This document shows positions 1 through 8,123 of a DNA stretch of 40,500 nt, piece by piece. Below the pieces are notes generated by a model. That model was given only the letters and a program-made list of their open reading frames with translations, searched no databases and was not told the origin of the DNA. Position 1 is the first letter of the stretch; every line of letters begins with the position of its first letter. The DNA comes from Chloroflexota bacterium (lineage in GTDB: Bacteria > Chloroflexota > UBA11872 > VXNJ01), in the NCBI GenBank assembly GCA_026707405.1, contig JAPOWW010000008.1, positions 1-40,500 on the forward strand, written 5' to 3'. Both the position numbers and the translations under genes were made by a program.

Positions 1-56
1 GTCTCCAGTAACGACGCCAGGTTCTGCCGGGCTTCCGAATACGTATAGACCTTCAT
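1..56 (-). CDS. Phd/YefM-family antitoxin, N-terminal fragment
   Basis: Reading leftward from an ATG at 56, the first 18 residues are MKVYTYSEARQNLASLLE, after which the gene leaves the window. This is the typical N-terminus of Phd/YefM antitoxins, whose N-terminal domain binds DNA and whose C-terminus wraps the toxin. The ATG overlaps the stop codon of the PIN toxin gene as ATGA, so the two are almost certainly translationally coupled. The toxin comes first, the reverse of the usual vapBC or phd-doc order. Only the N-terminus is visible, so the toxin-binding part cannot be judged. Confidence 0.8.
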   Translation of the reverse strand, partial: MKVYTYSEARQNLASLLE

Positions 57-451
57 GGGCTTGCCTCCAGAACTCGCACGCCGGCGAGCGGCGCCAAGGC
101 CGCCAGTTTCTTGTCCAGAGTTATGAGCCGTGACCGCAATCGCAACGCGCAGGCCAGCACGTACGCGTCATAGGCATAGATATCCAGCCGCTGCGACAAT
201 TCCAAAGACTCGCTCAGATCAACATCGACGAACCGAAGCCGCATCCGCTCGTAGCTCTTCACCGCCTGCTTGGCCTGGCGAAGGCTGATTCGGCCCCGCT
301 TGAACATGGCGGAAAACGCGTTTCCAACCTCCCAGTGAACAGACGCGGGCGCCGCCAGGGCCGCGCCGACTGTTTGTCCCACGATGGCCCGTCTTTCCGG
401 TTCGTTAGCTATAACCGCAATGATCGCCGATGTGTCGATGACAACGTCCAT
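53..451 (-). CDS. PIN-domain toxin (VapC-like ribonuclease)
   Basis: This 132-residue protein has the normal length of a single PIN domain. The four acidic residues expected to bind Mg2+ or Mn2+ are visible: D6 (VIDTSA), E41 (WEVGNA), D95 (AYDAYV) and D113 (TLDKKL). VapC-type PIN toxins cut tRNA or rRNA when not bound by their antitoxin; the target here is unknown. The ATG at 451 is preferred because a palindrome and a TACAAT box lie just upstream. The partner antitoxin follows with a 4-base ATGA overlap. By inference it is a type II toxin-antitoxin module of the PIN-Phd kind. Confidence 0.88.
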   Translation of the reverse strand: MDVVIDTSAIIAVIANEPERRAIVGQTVGAALAAPASVHWEVGNAFSAMFKRGRISLRQAKQAVKSYERMRLRFVDVDLSESLELSQRLDIYAYDAYVLACALRLRSRLITLDKKLAALAPLAGVRVLEASP

Positions 452-457
452 GATAGT

Positions 458-471
458 TGGACAATTGTACA
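458..471. promoter_or_regulatory. Putative toxin-antitoxin operator palindrome
   Basis: TGGACAATTGTACA is a 14-bp inverted repeat with one mismatched pair, lying 7 bp upstream of the toxin ATG. It contains TGTACA (466-471), the core hexamer known from YefM operators. On the minus strand it also contains TACAAT (469-464), a good -10 box. A protein bound here would block transcription of the toxin-antitoxin operon, as in autoregulated Phd/YefM systems. Binding is inferred, not shown. Confidence 0.5.
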
Positions 472-678
472 GCCTCTCCCCAAGGCACCCGTAACCGCAC
501 GATCTTCAAGGAACTGTTCTGAGCCTGTCGGAGGGGCGGAACGCACGGGCAGCCGGCATCTTCCTAAACACGTCCCACCGCAAGCTCCGACCCACGTCCC
601 ACAGTTCCAACCCATCCGCCCCACCCCGGATCCCCGCCAAATCGTCTATCGCCGCCAAGCGCCTTCGTCCACCCGCTC

Positions 679-703
679 GTCATTCCCGCAAGAGCGGGAA
701 TCC
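679..703. repeat. REP-like palindromic repeat, copy 1
   Basis: A 25-bp element with ends GTCATTCC and GGAATCC around a short GC-rich palindrome (CCCGCAAGAGCGGG). The same element, with compensating changes in the stem, recurs at 8016-8040, 10148-10172, 10337-10361 and, inverted, near 10286-10311. All copies are intergenic. It can fold as a hairpin in either strand. Confidence 0.8.
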
Positions 704-1048
704 ACGCACGCCTACACTACGTTTCGCCACAGTCGATAAACCCCTTGTTTTTGCCTGGCTCACAGGGATTTATTGCGGCAACATCACTATTTCCAGCACA
801 CCTGATCGTCCAAAATAGGCGTCATCTCCGGCGCTCGCTCCGACCCTTGACCAACGGCCGTCTGGGACCGAAATCAGCCGACTTCAAAAACTCAAACAAT
901 CCCCACCATTACTAGAAAGTCACTTGGCTCGGCGTCACTCGACAGTATGTCCGAAGTCCTCGGTTGGCGAACGACCTGCGCAGCCGATCGCTCATCCCTT
1001 GGGCGGCCGTTCCCGGAACAGCTTTTAGTAGGGTAGGTTTTTCTATCT

Positions 1049-2581
1049 ATGAATACCTATAAGGGCCTGACTCGACGCAAGATCCTCCGCTCCGGCTTGG
1101 TCGGTGGGGCCGGTCTGACTGCCGTGGCGGCGCTTGCTGGATGTAACGATACTCAGGTCGTCGTCGAGACCAGAATCCACGAGGTCATAAAGGAGGTTCC
1201 GGTCGAACGGGTCGTCACCCGGATCGTCGAAAGACAAGAAGTCGTCGAGGTCGAGAGGGTAGTCGTCCGGCAGGTTGAAGTCGAGAAGGTCGTGACCCTG
1301 GTCGTCGAAGAAGAGAAGGTGGTCACCAGGATCGTCGAGGCTATGCCCAAGCCCAGGGACGTGACGATCGTCGCCTGGAACGCCAACTGGGGTGAGCTTT
1401 ACAACGACCTGATGATGAACCTCGCCAGGGACTTTGAGGCGGCGTTCCCGCACGTCAAGGTCGACTATCGGTTCATCCCCAGGTGGGAAGAAAAGCTCCT
1501 CGCGTCGGTGGCCGGCGGCGACCCCCCCGACACCACGTACACGAGCTGGGTCGCCCACGGCAACCTCGCCTTTCTCGGCGTCTTCCAGCCGCTCGACTCG
1601 TTCGCAAGACTGGCCGGAATAACCCGCGACCGGTACATCGGCTCCATGTGGGACTCCTCCACGTACCAGGGCCGGCTGTACGCGCTGCCGGGCGGCGCCG
1701 ACTTCATCGCTGTCTTCCGAAACCAGGATCTGTACGAAGAGGTCGGCTTGGAAGAAGGCCCCGCGACTCAGGACGAGCTGATCGAGCACTCCTTGAAGCT
1801 GCTGTCCCAAGACGGCCTGAAGATCACGCGCATCGGCTGGGATCCTCAGTGGCGCCGGGAGTTCATGGGCTTCCTGAACGGAGGCGAGTTCTGGGACGAG
1901 GAGACTCAGTCGGTGACGCCGGACCACCCGGGCATCGTAGGGTTCCTGGAGAGGTTCCAGGCATACTCGACCGAGCTCGACTTCAACCGGATTTCGGCGT
2001 TTTGGCAAGACCAGCCCGGCTCCTCCAAGCCCGGCAGCCCGTTCGCCCTGGGGAAGGCCGCCTACCTGTCGACCGGATTCTGGGCGCGGGACCCGCTGGA
2101 CAAGCACGCCGCCGACGTCAACTATTCGGTGAGCCTGCTTCCGAGCGCCACCGGCGCTGCCGAAGAGCGCGCTTGGGACTCCGTCCAAGGCTGGATGTAC
2201 GGCATACCTACCGGCGCCAGGCACCCCGAGGAAGCGTGGGAGTTCATGAAGTTCGGCTTCTTCGACAACTCCGCCCGGATGGCCGTCAACACGCTCAACG
2301 GTCCGACGGTCCTGGCGCAGCAGCAGGAGTGGATTGACGAAATGCTCGAGCGCATCGGTCCCGGCAACCGCATCGCCAGGTGGTTCGACTTCTTCACCGG
2401 TCTCAAGAACAAGGGTGAGAAGCACTGGCCGGCGATCCCCATCGGCTCGTTCTACCGGACAGAGTGGGGCAAGGCTGCCGAGAAGGTCTTCCGCGGCCTT
2501 GAGGAGCCTGCGGAGTCCATGGCGAACGTCAAGAAGATCGCCACGGACGAGTTGATCAAGGTGCGGCGGTCGAGAGCCTGA
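1049..2581 (+). CDS. Extracellular solute-binding lipoprotein of a sugar ABC transporter (orphan)
   Basis: A 510-residue protein. The N-terminus has a twin-arginine motif (LTRRKILRSG) followed by a hydrophobic segment and a lipobox ending at C32 (ALAGC), so it is probably exported by Tat and anchored as a lipoprotein. Residues ~35-100 form a Val/Glu/Arg-rich repetitive linker (units like VERVV, VEKVV). The rest resembles family 1 solute-binding proteins for oligosaccharides, with phrases such as VAGGDPPD and LYALPGG near the usual positions. No permease adjoins it; a convergent MOSC gene follows. It shares signal and linker style with the binding protein at 3575 but the mature domains differ clearly. 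The ligand is unknown. Confidence 0.88.
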   Translation: MNTYKGLTRRKILRSGLVGGAGLTAVAALAGCNDTQVVVETRIHEVIKEVPVERVVTRIVERQEVVEVERVVVRQVEVEKVVTLVVEEEKVVTRIVEAMPKPRDVTIVAWNANWGELYNDLMMNLARDFEAAFPHVKVDYRFIPRWEEKLLASVAGGDPPDTTYTSWVAHGNLAFLGVFQPLDSFARLAGITRDRYIGSMWDSSTYQGRLYALPGGADFIAVFRNQDLYEEVGLEEGPATQDELIEHSLKLLSQDGLKITRIGWDPQWRREFMGFLNGGEFWDEETQSVTPDHPGIVGFLERFQAYSTELDFNRISAFWQDQPGSSKPGSPFALGKAAYLSTGFWARDPLDKHAADVNYSVSLLPSATGAAEERAWDSVQGWMYGIPTGARHPEEAWEFMKFGFFDNSARMAVNTLNGPTVLAQQQEWIDEMLERIGPGNRIARWFDFFTGLKNKGEKHWPAIPIGSFYRTEWGKAAEKVFRGLEEPAESMANVKKIATDELIKVRRSRA

Positions 2582-2610
2582 CCGCTCGCATTTCGGTCTT
2601 GATTCGAAGG

Positions 2611-2632
2611 GGCGGGGGCAAACGCTCCCGCC
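2611..2632. terminator. Putative hairpin between convergent genes
   Basis: GGCGGGGG (2611-2618) pairs with CTCCCGCC (2625-2632) around a 6-base loop, giving 8 bp including one G-U. It lies 30 bp after the binding-protein stop and 30 bp beyond the end of the convergent MOSC gene. There is no U-tract, so an intrinsic terminator is only a possibility. Confidence 0.3.
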
Positions 2633-2661
2633 GGGCGGCCGGCGAGTGCGGACGGACGGCT

Positions 2662-3237
2662 CTACCGGTCGAGCTTGGCGACTATATCCCCGGCGCGAAT
2701 CGCTCCTGATTGAACGACGCGGGTGTTGATGCCGCGCAGCCGCATGCTCATGGCGGTAGGCGTGCTCACGAATCTCAGCGCGTCATGGCCGTACCTGTTG
2801 GCGAACTTCGCGCAGCCCGTGTGCGGTATTTTGGACACCTCGATGACCGCCGAGCCAATGGAGAGACGCGTACCCGTCGGCAGGTTCTCCTTGCTCATGT
2901 CGATGTCGATGATCAGCTGATCGCCCGAGAGCCGCCAGCGCTCTTCAGACTGCGCGATCAGGCCGAGTGTGCGGGAGTTCATGATCGTGACCTGCGCGGC
3001 GGGGTTGGGTCCGCCGTCGGGCGTGCGGCTGCTTCCTCGGTCCTTCCAGCTGTCCCCGACCAGGCCCACGTCAACGTCGAGCCTGCCTTCCACCGAGACC
3101 TCGCGCTCGTCGACGGCCGGGCGGCTCACGATCATCATCAGCGGGCCGCCGTCCGCCGGAGACTGGCGGATGTGGTCTAGTCCGGCCTCCAGCTCGTCTA
3201 GGGTCAGGTCGCGGACCGCATTCGTCGAATCGTTCAT
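2662..3237 (-). CDS. MOSC domain-containing protein
   Basis: A 191-residue stand-alone MOSC domain. The conserved cysteine is at C142 in IPHTGCAKFANRYG, followed by the family's G-H-D-A-L-R-F-V stretch, and a PVG-like segment is replaced by LPTGTRLSIG. MOSC domains are known from molybdenum-cofactor sulfurases and from mARC/YiiM proteins that bind Mo cofactor through the Cys; stand-alone bacterial versions handle sulfur or reduce N-hydroxylated compounds. The gene is divergent from the binding protein at 3575 and convergent with the one at 1049, so it is probably a separate unit sitting between two transporter pieces. The ATG at 3237 gives full coverage. Confidence 0.85.
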   Translation of the reverse strand: MNDSTNAVRDLTLDELEAGLDHIRQSPADGGPLMMIVSRPAVDEREVSVEGRLDVDVGLVGDSWKDRGSSRTPDGGPNPAAQVTIMNSRTLGLIAQSEERWRLSGDQLIIDIDMSKENLPTGTRLSIGSAVIEVSKIPHTGCAKFANRYGHDALRFVSTPTAMSMRLRGINTRVVQSGAIRAGDIVAKLDR

Positions 3238-3574
3238 CTCAGCCTTGGCTTCCCTCTGTTGTCTTCGGCCTCTCTCGCGGTTCCCGGTTTCCGACCGGTC
3301 GCGGGGAGGTCGTTGTCGCTGCGCCGAATCAGAATACCCTGTTGGACTTCAACGCGGTGAACGTCGCCTATATCTCGTAGTGCACCCATGCCGCGCAACG
3401 ATCTCTCGCACTCACACCCTCGTATCGGGAAGCACTTGGGCTCGCCCGATACATTCGATTGCTTTGCCATCTCTCTCTGACTATCATTCTGGACTCTAGC
3501 CCCTGTATTAGGCATGTTTGCCGCTGGGGCCGGTTTGTGGGACGTAGTCCTCATATTGGGAGGGTTATCGAGTC
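3238..3574. other. Divergent intergenic region with a candidate promoter
   Basis: About 340 bp between the MOSC gene and the binding protein at 3575. No coding signal is convincing: the open frames on either strand here lack homology-like features. It holds a candidate promoter (3459-3487) and a ribosome-binding site GGGAGGG at 3558-3564, 10 bases before the GTG start. Confidence 0.45.
3459..3487 (+). promoter_or_regulatory. Candidate sigma-70-type promoter for the ABC operon
   Basis: TTGCTT (3459-3464) and TATCAT (3482-3487) are separated by 17 bases. The -10 box matches consensus at five of six bases, the -35 only at its first three. It would start transcription ~80 bases before the GTG at 3575. 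Found by eye; moderate support only. Confidence 0.35.
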
Positions 3575-5122
3575 GTGAGTGAGAAGAAGGCATTGACCCG
3601 GCGCAAGGTCATTCGGTCTGGATTGCTCGGCGGTGCCGGGCTGGCGGCGGTGGCCGCTCTGGCCGGCTGCGGCGAGACTCAGATCGTTGAGAAGGAAGTC
3701 GTCAGGGTCGTCACCCAGGAAGTGCCGGTCGAGAAGGTCGTCACCCAAGTAGTCGAGAAAGAGAGAGTCGTCGAGGTCGAGAAGGTCGTGACCCAGGAAG
3801 TGGAGGTCGCGGTCGAGGTCGAGAAAGTCGTCACTCAGCGGGTCGAGGTCGAGAAGGTCGTCACCAAGATCGTCGAGGTGGAGAAGCCTGTCGTCGAGAA
3901 GGCCAGCCTGCGGCTCGCCAGCTACGTCTGGGGTGACCGCGTGGTCGCCGAATATGCCCGCAACATCTCCGACTGGGAAGCGAAGTCGGGGCACAACGTG
4001 CAGTTCGAGTATTCGAACTACAACGGGCACCTCCAGCGGCTCGCCACTCAGATCGCCGCGGGCAACCCGCCCGACGTGGCCATGAGCGTTCCCGACGTCA
4101 TCCCCAACTGGGTGGCCGCCGGCATCATCGTCGAGCTGACCGAGTACCTCAAAGTGAGCACGTTCGACATCAACGAGTGGTATCCGGAAGTCTGGCAGGG
4201 TCTGAGAGACGTTTCCCAGACTAAGACCTACGCAGTGCCCGTCACCTGGGACGGCGACCTCACCTACTTCAACAAGGAGCTGTTTGACGCGGCCGGCGTG
4301 GAGTATCCAGCCGCCGACGGCAACTGGACCTACGAAGACATGATTGAGAAGGCCCTGCAGCTCAACCAGTTCGACGGGGACCGGCAGACCCAGTGGGGCG
4401 CGATGAACGGGTTCGTCGCTGGATTCGACTGGCCCTTCGGCGCCGGACACTACAAGTTTGACGAAGACCAGTTCTACAACGAGTGCATCACCTACAAAGA
4501 GGGCTACACCAACGCGATGCAGCTCGTGCACGACTTCGTCTACGAGTACTCCATCTGGCCCAAGCCGGGCGCCGCTCCCAGTGGAAACATCTTCAAAGCC
4601 GGTCTTGTGGGGATGTGGGCGACTGGTGGATCTTGGAACATCCAGGGTCTTCAGGACTCTCCGCCTCCGTTCGCGTGGGACCTCACCATGCCGCCGCTCA
4701 ACACGGAATCCGGTCGCCGGCCCAGTGGCGGTCAGGCCAACAACTTCGAGATGTTCACGGCCACCAAGTATCCGGACCAGGCCTGGGAGCTGATGCACGA
4801 CCTGGCGTTGACGGATCACGGACAGGCGACTCTGGGCGTGGCTCTGGAGACGCCGGCCAAGAAGGCCGCCGCCGAGGGCGCCTACGCCGAGCAGGTGCTG
4901 AGCGCCGCCGACAACGGACTGGTCACGCTTGAAGTCCTCGACAAGTGGACCAAGGCCTTCCAGAACGGTTACCTGCTTTGGGACGTCTACGTAGGCGAGC
5001 TCATCCAGTTCACGGACCAGATGTTGTCGAACGACATTACGCCCGTCGAGATGGGGCAGATGTATGCCGACAGCATGAACGCCGCCATCGAAGAGCAGCG
5101 CGCCAAGCGACCGTACTCATAA
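3575..5122 (+). CDS. Extracellular solute-binding lipoprotein of a sugar ABC transporter
   Basis: A 515-residue protein starting at GTG with GGGAGGG upstream. It has a twin-arginine motif (LTRRKVIRSG), a hydrophobic core and a lipobox ending at C32 (ALAGC). Residues ~35-110 are a repetitive Val/Glu/Lys linker (VEKVVTQ, VEVEKVV) that should act as an extended spacer between membrane and binding domain. The mature part looks like a family 1 sugar-binding protein: QIAAGNPPDV, a YAVPVTWDGDLTYFNKELFD segment and a C-terminal YPDQAWELM block. It is followed after 51 bases by MalF- and MalG-type permeases, so it is the binding subunit of that importer. The substrate, probably an oligosaccharide, cannot be read from the sequence. 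Confidence 0.92.
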   Translation: MSEKKALTRRKVIRSGLLGGAGLAAVAALAGCGETQIVEKEVVRVVTQEVPVEKVVTQVVEKERVVEVEKVVTQEVEVAVEVEKVVTQRVEVEKVVTKIVEVEKPVVEKASLRLASYVWGDRVVAEYARNISDWEAKSGHNVQFEYSNYNGHLQRLATQIAAGNPPDVAMSVPDVIPNWVAAGIIVELTEYLKVSTFDINEWYPEVWQGLRDVSQTKTYAVPVTWDGDLTYFNKELFDAAGVEYPAADGNWTYEDMIEKALQLNQFDGDRQTQWGAMNGFVAGFDWPFGAGHYKFDEDQFYNECITYKEGYTNAMQLVHDFVYEYSIWPKPGAAPSGNIFKAGLVGMWATGGSWNIQGLQDSPPPFAWDLTMPPLNTESGRRPSGGQANNFEMFTATKYPDQAWELMHDLALTDHGQATLGVALETPAKKAAAEGAYAEQVLSAADNGLVTLEVLDKWTKAFQNGYLLWDVYVGELIQFTDQMLSNDITPVEMGQMYADSMNAAIEEQRAKRPYS

Positions 5123-5173
5123 GGGATTGGCTCGTACCGCAGATAACCTCTATCGGGTTGCGATAGCCGCGAA

Positions 5174-6100
5174 ATGGCTACGGCGGAACTAGCTCCGAAG
5201 TCTGCTGTCTCGCGCAGCCGCCGCATGCGGCGGCTGCGCGAGAACGCCACCGGCTACCTTTTCATCGCGCCTTGGATCATCGGGCTGGTCGTATTCACCG
5301 GCGGCCCGATATTCGGCGGACTGGCCCTCAGTCTCTTCGACTGGGACACCCTCTCCGCCCCCGAGTTCATCGGATTCGACAACTTCATACGCCTTCCAAC
5401 TGACGAGCGGTTCGTACGCTCACTGCATCAGACGGTGTACTTCACGTTTGCGAGCGTGCCCCTCGGTCTGACTATCTCGTTCTTACTTGCGCTCCTCGTA
5501 AACCAGAAGCTCAAGGGCGTAAATTTCTTCCGCACGGCCTACTTCCTGCCGGGCGTGTCGTCGGTCGTGGCGATCGCGCTCATCTGGGGCTGGCTGTACG
5601 ACGGCCACACCGGTCTGGTCAACTTCCTCCTCGATCTGATTCCGGGCGTCACGCCGCCTCTCTGGCTTGTGGATACTCGATGGTCCATGCCGGCGGTCAT
5701 CATCATGTCCGTCTGGCGCACCATGGGCTTCGACATGATCATCTTCCTGGCCGGACTGCAGGCGATAGCCCCCGAGTACTACGAGTCGGCTCGAATTGAC
5801 GGGGCAAACCGCTGGCAGCTTCTGCGGCACATCACGCTGCCGCTGATTTCGTTCACCATCTTCTTCCTGGTCGTGGTCTCCATCATCGGCTCGTTCAAGG
5901 TCTTTGAGCAGACCCTGATATTGACCAACGGCGGACCCGCCTTTTCAACCTACACGCTGGTCTTCTACATCTACCGCCACGCGTTCCAGCAGTTCAACAT
6001 GGGTTACGCCTCGGCCATGGCCTTTACTCTGTTCGCCATCACCTTCATCGTGACTATGTTCCAGTGGAGAATGCAGCGCCGCTGGGTCCACTATGACTGA
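5174..6100 (+). CDS. Sugar ABC transporter permease, MalF/UgpA type
   Basis: A 308-residue inner-membrane protein with about six hydrophobic segments, the first at residues ~26-48 after a basic N-terminus. The EAA loop that docks the ATPase is visible at ~200-225 (EYYESARIDGANRW, then LPLISF). This matches the MalF/UgpA half of carbohydrate importers. It lies between its binding protein and the MalG-type partner, and its end overlaps the start of the next gene by 8 bases, showing tight coupling. No ATP-binding subunit is nearby, so a shared MsmX-like ATPase encoded elsewhere is likely. Confidence 0.93.
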   Translation: MATAELAPKSAVSRSRRMRRLRENATGYLFIAPWIIGLVVFTGGPIFGGLALSLFDWDTLSAPEFIGFDNFIRLPTDERFVRSLHQTVYFTFASVPLGLTISFLLALLVNQKLKGVNFFRTAYFLPGVSSVVAIALIWGWLYDGHTGLVNFLLDLIPGVTPPLWLVDTRWSMPAVIIMSVWRTMGFDMIIFLAGLQAIAPEYYESARIDGANRWQLLRHITLPLISFTIFFLVVVSIIGSFKVFEQTLILTNGGPAFSTYTLVFYIYRHAFQQFNMGYASAMAFTLFAITFIVTMFQWRMQRRWVHYD

Positions 6101-6992
6101 GCAAGTCGGGACGTACCCATCCGACGAGCAGGTAGGGCCAAGCCGGATCACCCACGGCTACGTGATCGTCCGGCGCATCATTGGTAAGACCCTCGCGTAC
6201 GCGGGGCTGACGGCGGTGCTCACCATAACGGCGATCCCGTTTCTGTGGATGGCCTTCGGCGCGTTCAAGACCGAGATACAGCTCTTCGAATACCCGCCCA
6301 ATCTGTGGCCCAACCCTTGGACGAATAACTTCCCCCTCCTCTTCCGGGCGATCCCCTTCGGGCACATGTTCTTCAATAGCTGGGAGATCAGCATCTTGGC
6401 GACGCTCGGCGCGCTGGTCTCCAGCGCCATGGCCGCCTACGCGTTCGCGCGGTTGAAGTTTTGGGGCCGCGACCAGCTGTTCATCATCATGCTGGCGACG
6501 ATGATGGTGCCGGCCCAGGTAACCATGGTCCCGGTATTCATCATCATGCACAGGCTGGGATGGATCGACACTCACCTGCCGTTGATCGTCCCGAATTGGG
6601 TCGGCTGGGCGTTCGGCATCTTCCTCATGCGGCAGTTCTTCCTTCAGATTTCGAGCGAGATGGAGGACGCCGCCAAGATCGACGGCGCTAACGCGTTCCA
6701 GATTTTCCTCAGGATCTTCGTGCCGCTCTCCAAGCCGGTGCTGGCGACGTTGGCGGTGTTCGCGTTTCTCTATACGTGGAACGACCTGCTGGGGCCGATC
6801 ATCTACCTGACGACGCAGGAGAAGATGACGCTGACGGTCGGCATAGCCACGTTCAAGGGCTTTCAGTACAACCGCTTCGACCTCTTCATGGCCGGCGCTC
6901 TGATAAGCGTCGTGCCGATACTCATTATCTTCGTCATCGCGCAGAAGTACTTCGTTAGGGGGATAACGATAAGCGGCGGACTCAAAGGCTAG
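6093..6992 (+). CDS. Sugar ABC transporter permease, MalG/UgpE type (copy 1)
   Basis: A 299-residue membrane protein with about six helices and an EAA loop at ~189-205 (EMEDAAKIDGANAFQ, then VPLSKP). It ends in a typical MalG-type tail (QKYFVRGITISGGLKG). It overlaps the preceding permease gene by 8 bases. The next gene, 48 bases on, is a close duplicate. Together with the MalF-type permease it should form the transmembrane channel. Confidence 0.93.
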   Translation: MTEQVGTYPSDEQVGPSRITHGYVIVRRIIGKTLAYAGLTAVLTITAIPFLWMAFGAFKTEIQLFEYPPNLWPNPWTNNFPLLFRAIPFGHMFFNSWEISILATLGALVSSAMAAYAFARLKFWGRDQLFIIMLATMMVPAQVTMVPVFIIMHRLGWIDTHLPLIVPNWVGWAFGIFLMRQFFLQISSEMEDAAKIDGANAFQIFLRIFVPLSKPVLATLAVFAFLYTWNDLLGPIIYLTTQEKMTLTVGIATFKGFQYNRFDLFMAGALISVVPILIIFVIAQKYFVRGITISGGLKG

Positions 6993-7040
6993 GGGCCAGG
7001 CAATGATCGCTCCCGTCGCCACCGCTGGACAAGTTTCCCC

Positions 7041-7943
7041 ATGACTGACCGGGTCGACACCTATCCGACTGACCAGGCCTTAGGCCGAAGCCGGATTACC
7101 TACGGCTACGTTACCTTCCGGAAACTCCTGGGAAAGACCGTTGCGTATGGCGGTCTGTGCGTCATACTCGCGGTCACGGCCGTCCCGTTTTTATGGATGG
7201 TCTTCGGGGCGTTCAAGACCGAGGCTCAGCTTTTCGAATACCCTCCCAGGCTGTTCCCCGATCCCTGGACCCTCGAAGCCTTTCCGGTGCTCTTCAAGGC
7301 GATCCCCTTCGGACACATGTTCTTCAATAGCTGGAAGATCAGCATCCTCGGGACGCTCGGCGCGCTGGTCTCCAGCGCCATGGCCGCCTACGCGTTCGCG
7401 CGGTTGAAGTTCTGGGCGCGCGACCAGCTGTTCATCATCATGCTTGCGACGATGATGGTGCCCGCCCAGGTAACCATGATTCCCGTCTTCGTCATCATGT
7501 TCAGGCTGGGGTGGATCGACACGCATTTGCCGCTGATCGTCCCGAACTGGATGGGTTGGGCGTTCGGCATCTTCCTCATGCGGCAGTTCTTCTTGCAGAT
7601 TTCGAGCGAGATGGAGGACGCGGCCAAGATCGACGGAGCGAACGCGATACAGATATTCCTGAGGCTGTTCGTGCCGCTGTCCAAGCCGGTGCTGGCGACG
7701 CTGGCCGTGTTCGCGTTTCTGTTTACGTGGAACGACCTGCTGGGGCCGATTATCTACCTGACGACGCAGGAGAAGATGACGCTCACGGTTGGCATAGCCA
7801 CGTTCAAGGGGTTCAATCGCACCCGCTATGCGCTGCTGATGGCCGGGGCGACGATCAGCGTGATACCGATACTCGTGATCTTCATCATTGCGCAGAAGTA
7901 CTTCGTTAGAGGGATAACGATAAGCGGCGGTCTAAAGGGCTAG
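7041..7943 (+). CDS. Sugar ABC transporter permease, MalG/UgpE type (copy 2, tandem duplicate)
   Basis: A 300-residue protein nearly identical to the permease at 6093 from about residue 85 to the end, including the EAA loop EMEDAAKIDGANAIQ and the tail QKYFVRGITISGGLKG. The first ~80 residues and the stretch near residues 255-275 have diverged more. Long runs of identical DNA remain, which points to a fairly recent tandem duplication or to gene conversion. The frame is intact and no key residue is lost. It may replace copy 1 in the complex, for instance to pair with a different binding protein. Confidence 0.92.
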   Translation: MTDRVDTYPTDQALGRSRITYGYVTFRKLLGKTVAYGGLCVILAVTAVPFLWMVFGAFKTEAQLFEYPPRLFPDPWTLEAFPVLFKAIPFGHMFFNSWKISILGTLGALVSSAMAAYAFARLKFWARDQLFIIMLATMMVPAQVTMIPVFVIMFRLGWIDTHLPLIVPNWMGWAFGIFLMRQFFLQISSEMEDAAKIDGANAIQIFLRLFVPLSKPVLATLAVFAFLFTWNDLLGPIIYLTTQEKMTLTVGIATFKGFNRTRYALLMAGATISVIPILVIFIIAQKYFVRGITISGGLKG

Positions 7944-8015
7944 GCGGCCCATGTCCTTCCGGGGTCCGCCGAGGAATCTGGTGCTGTGATGCGAAGGCGG
8001 AGATTCTCCCTTTCC

Positions 8016-8040
8016 GTCATTCCCGCGAAAGCGGGAATCC
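8016..8040. repeat. REP-like palindromic repeat, copy 2
   Basis: A 25-bp element with GTCATTCC and GGAATCC ends around CCCGCGAAAGCGGG. It is intergenic, between the permease duplicate and the oxygenase gene, and matches the copy at 10337-10361 exactly. Confidence 0.85.
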
Positions 8041-8123
8041 AGAAGAGCCATAGGTCCTCCCTACCAGTCGTTCGTGTCTAGCTACAATTGGAGCCAACAA
8101 ACCAAGCGAAGTGAGGGGCTGAC

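Larger units (their letters stand above)
452..1048. other. Intergenic region with one REP-like palindrome
   Basis: No convincing gene is seen in this ~600-bp stretch. It holds the toxin-antitoxin operator at its left end and a REP-like palindrome at 679-703. It also contains the 5' region of the binding-protein gene that starts at 1049. An open frame on the plus strand at 335-739 overlaps the toxin and has low-complexity Pro/Arg/Ser composition, so I do not regard it as a gene. No strong promoter could be assigned for the downstream gene. Confidence 0.5.

Noticed and set aside
1160..1345. Short-unit repeated DNA in the linkers of the binding proteins, which might suggest a CRISPR or tandem repeat array
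   Set aside because: The units are irregular, stay in frame and encode the protein linker. There are no spacers.
1043..2425. Long reverse open frame (460 codons) opposite the first binding protein, and a similar one opposite 3551-4819
   Set aside because: They mirror the Val/Glu-rich linker as Asp/Leu repeats and arise from codon bias in GC-rich genes. They have no start-site signal and no domain.
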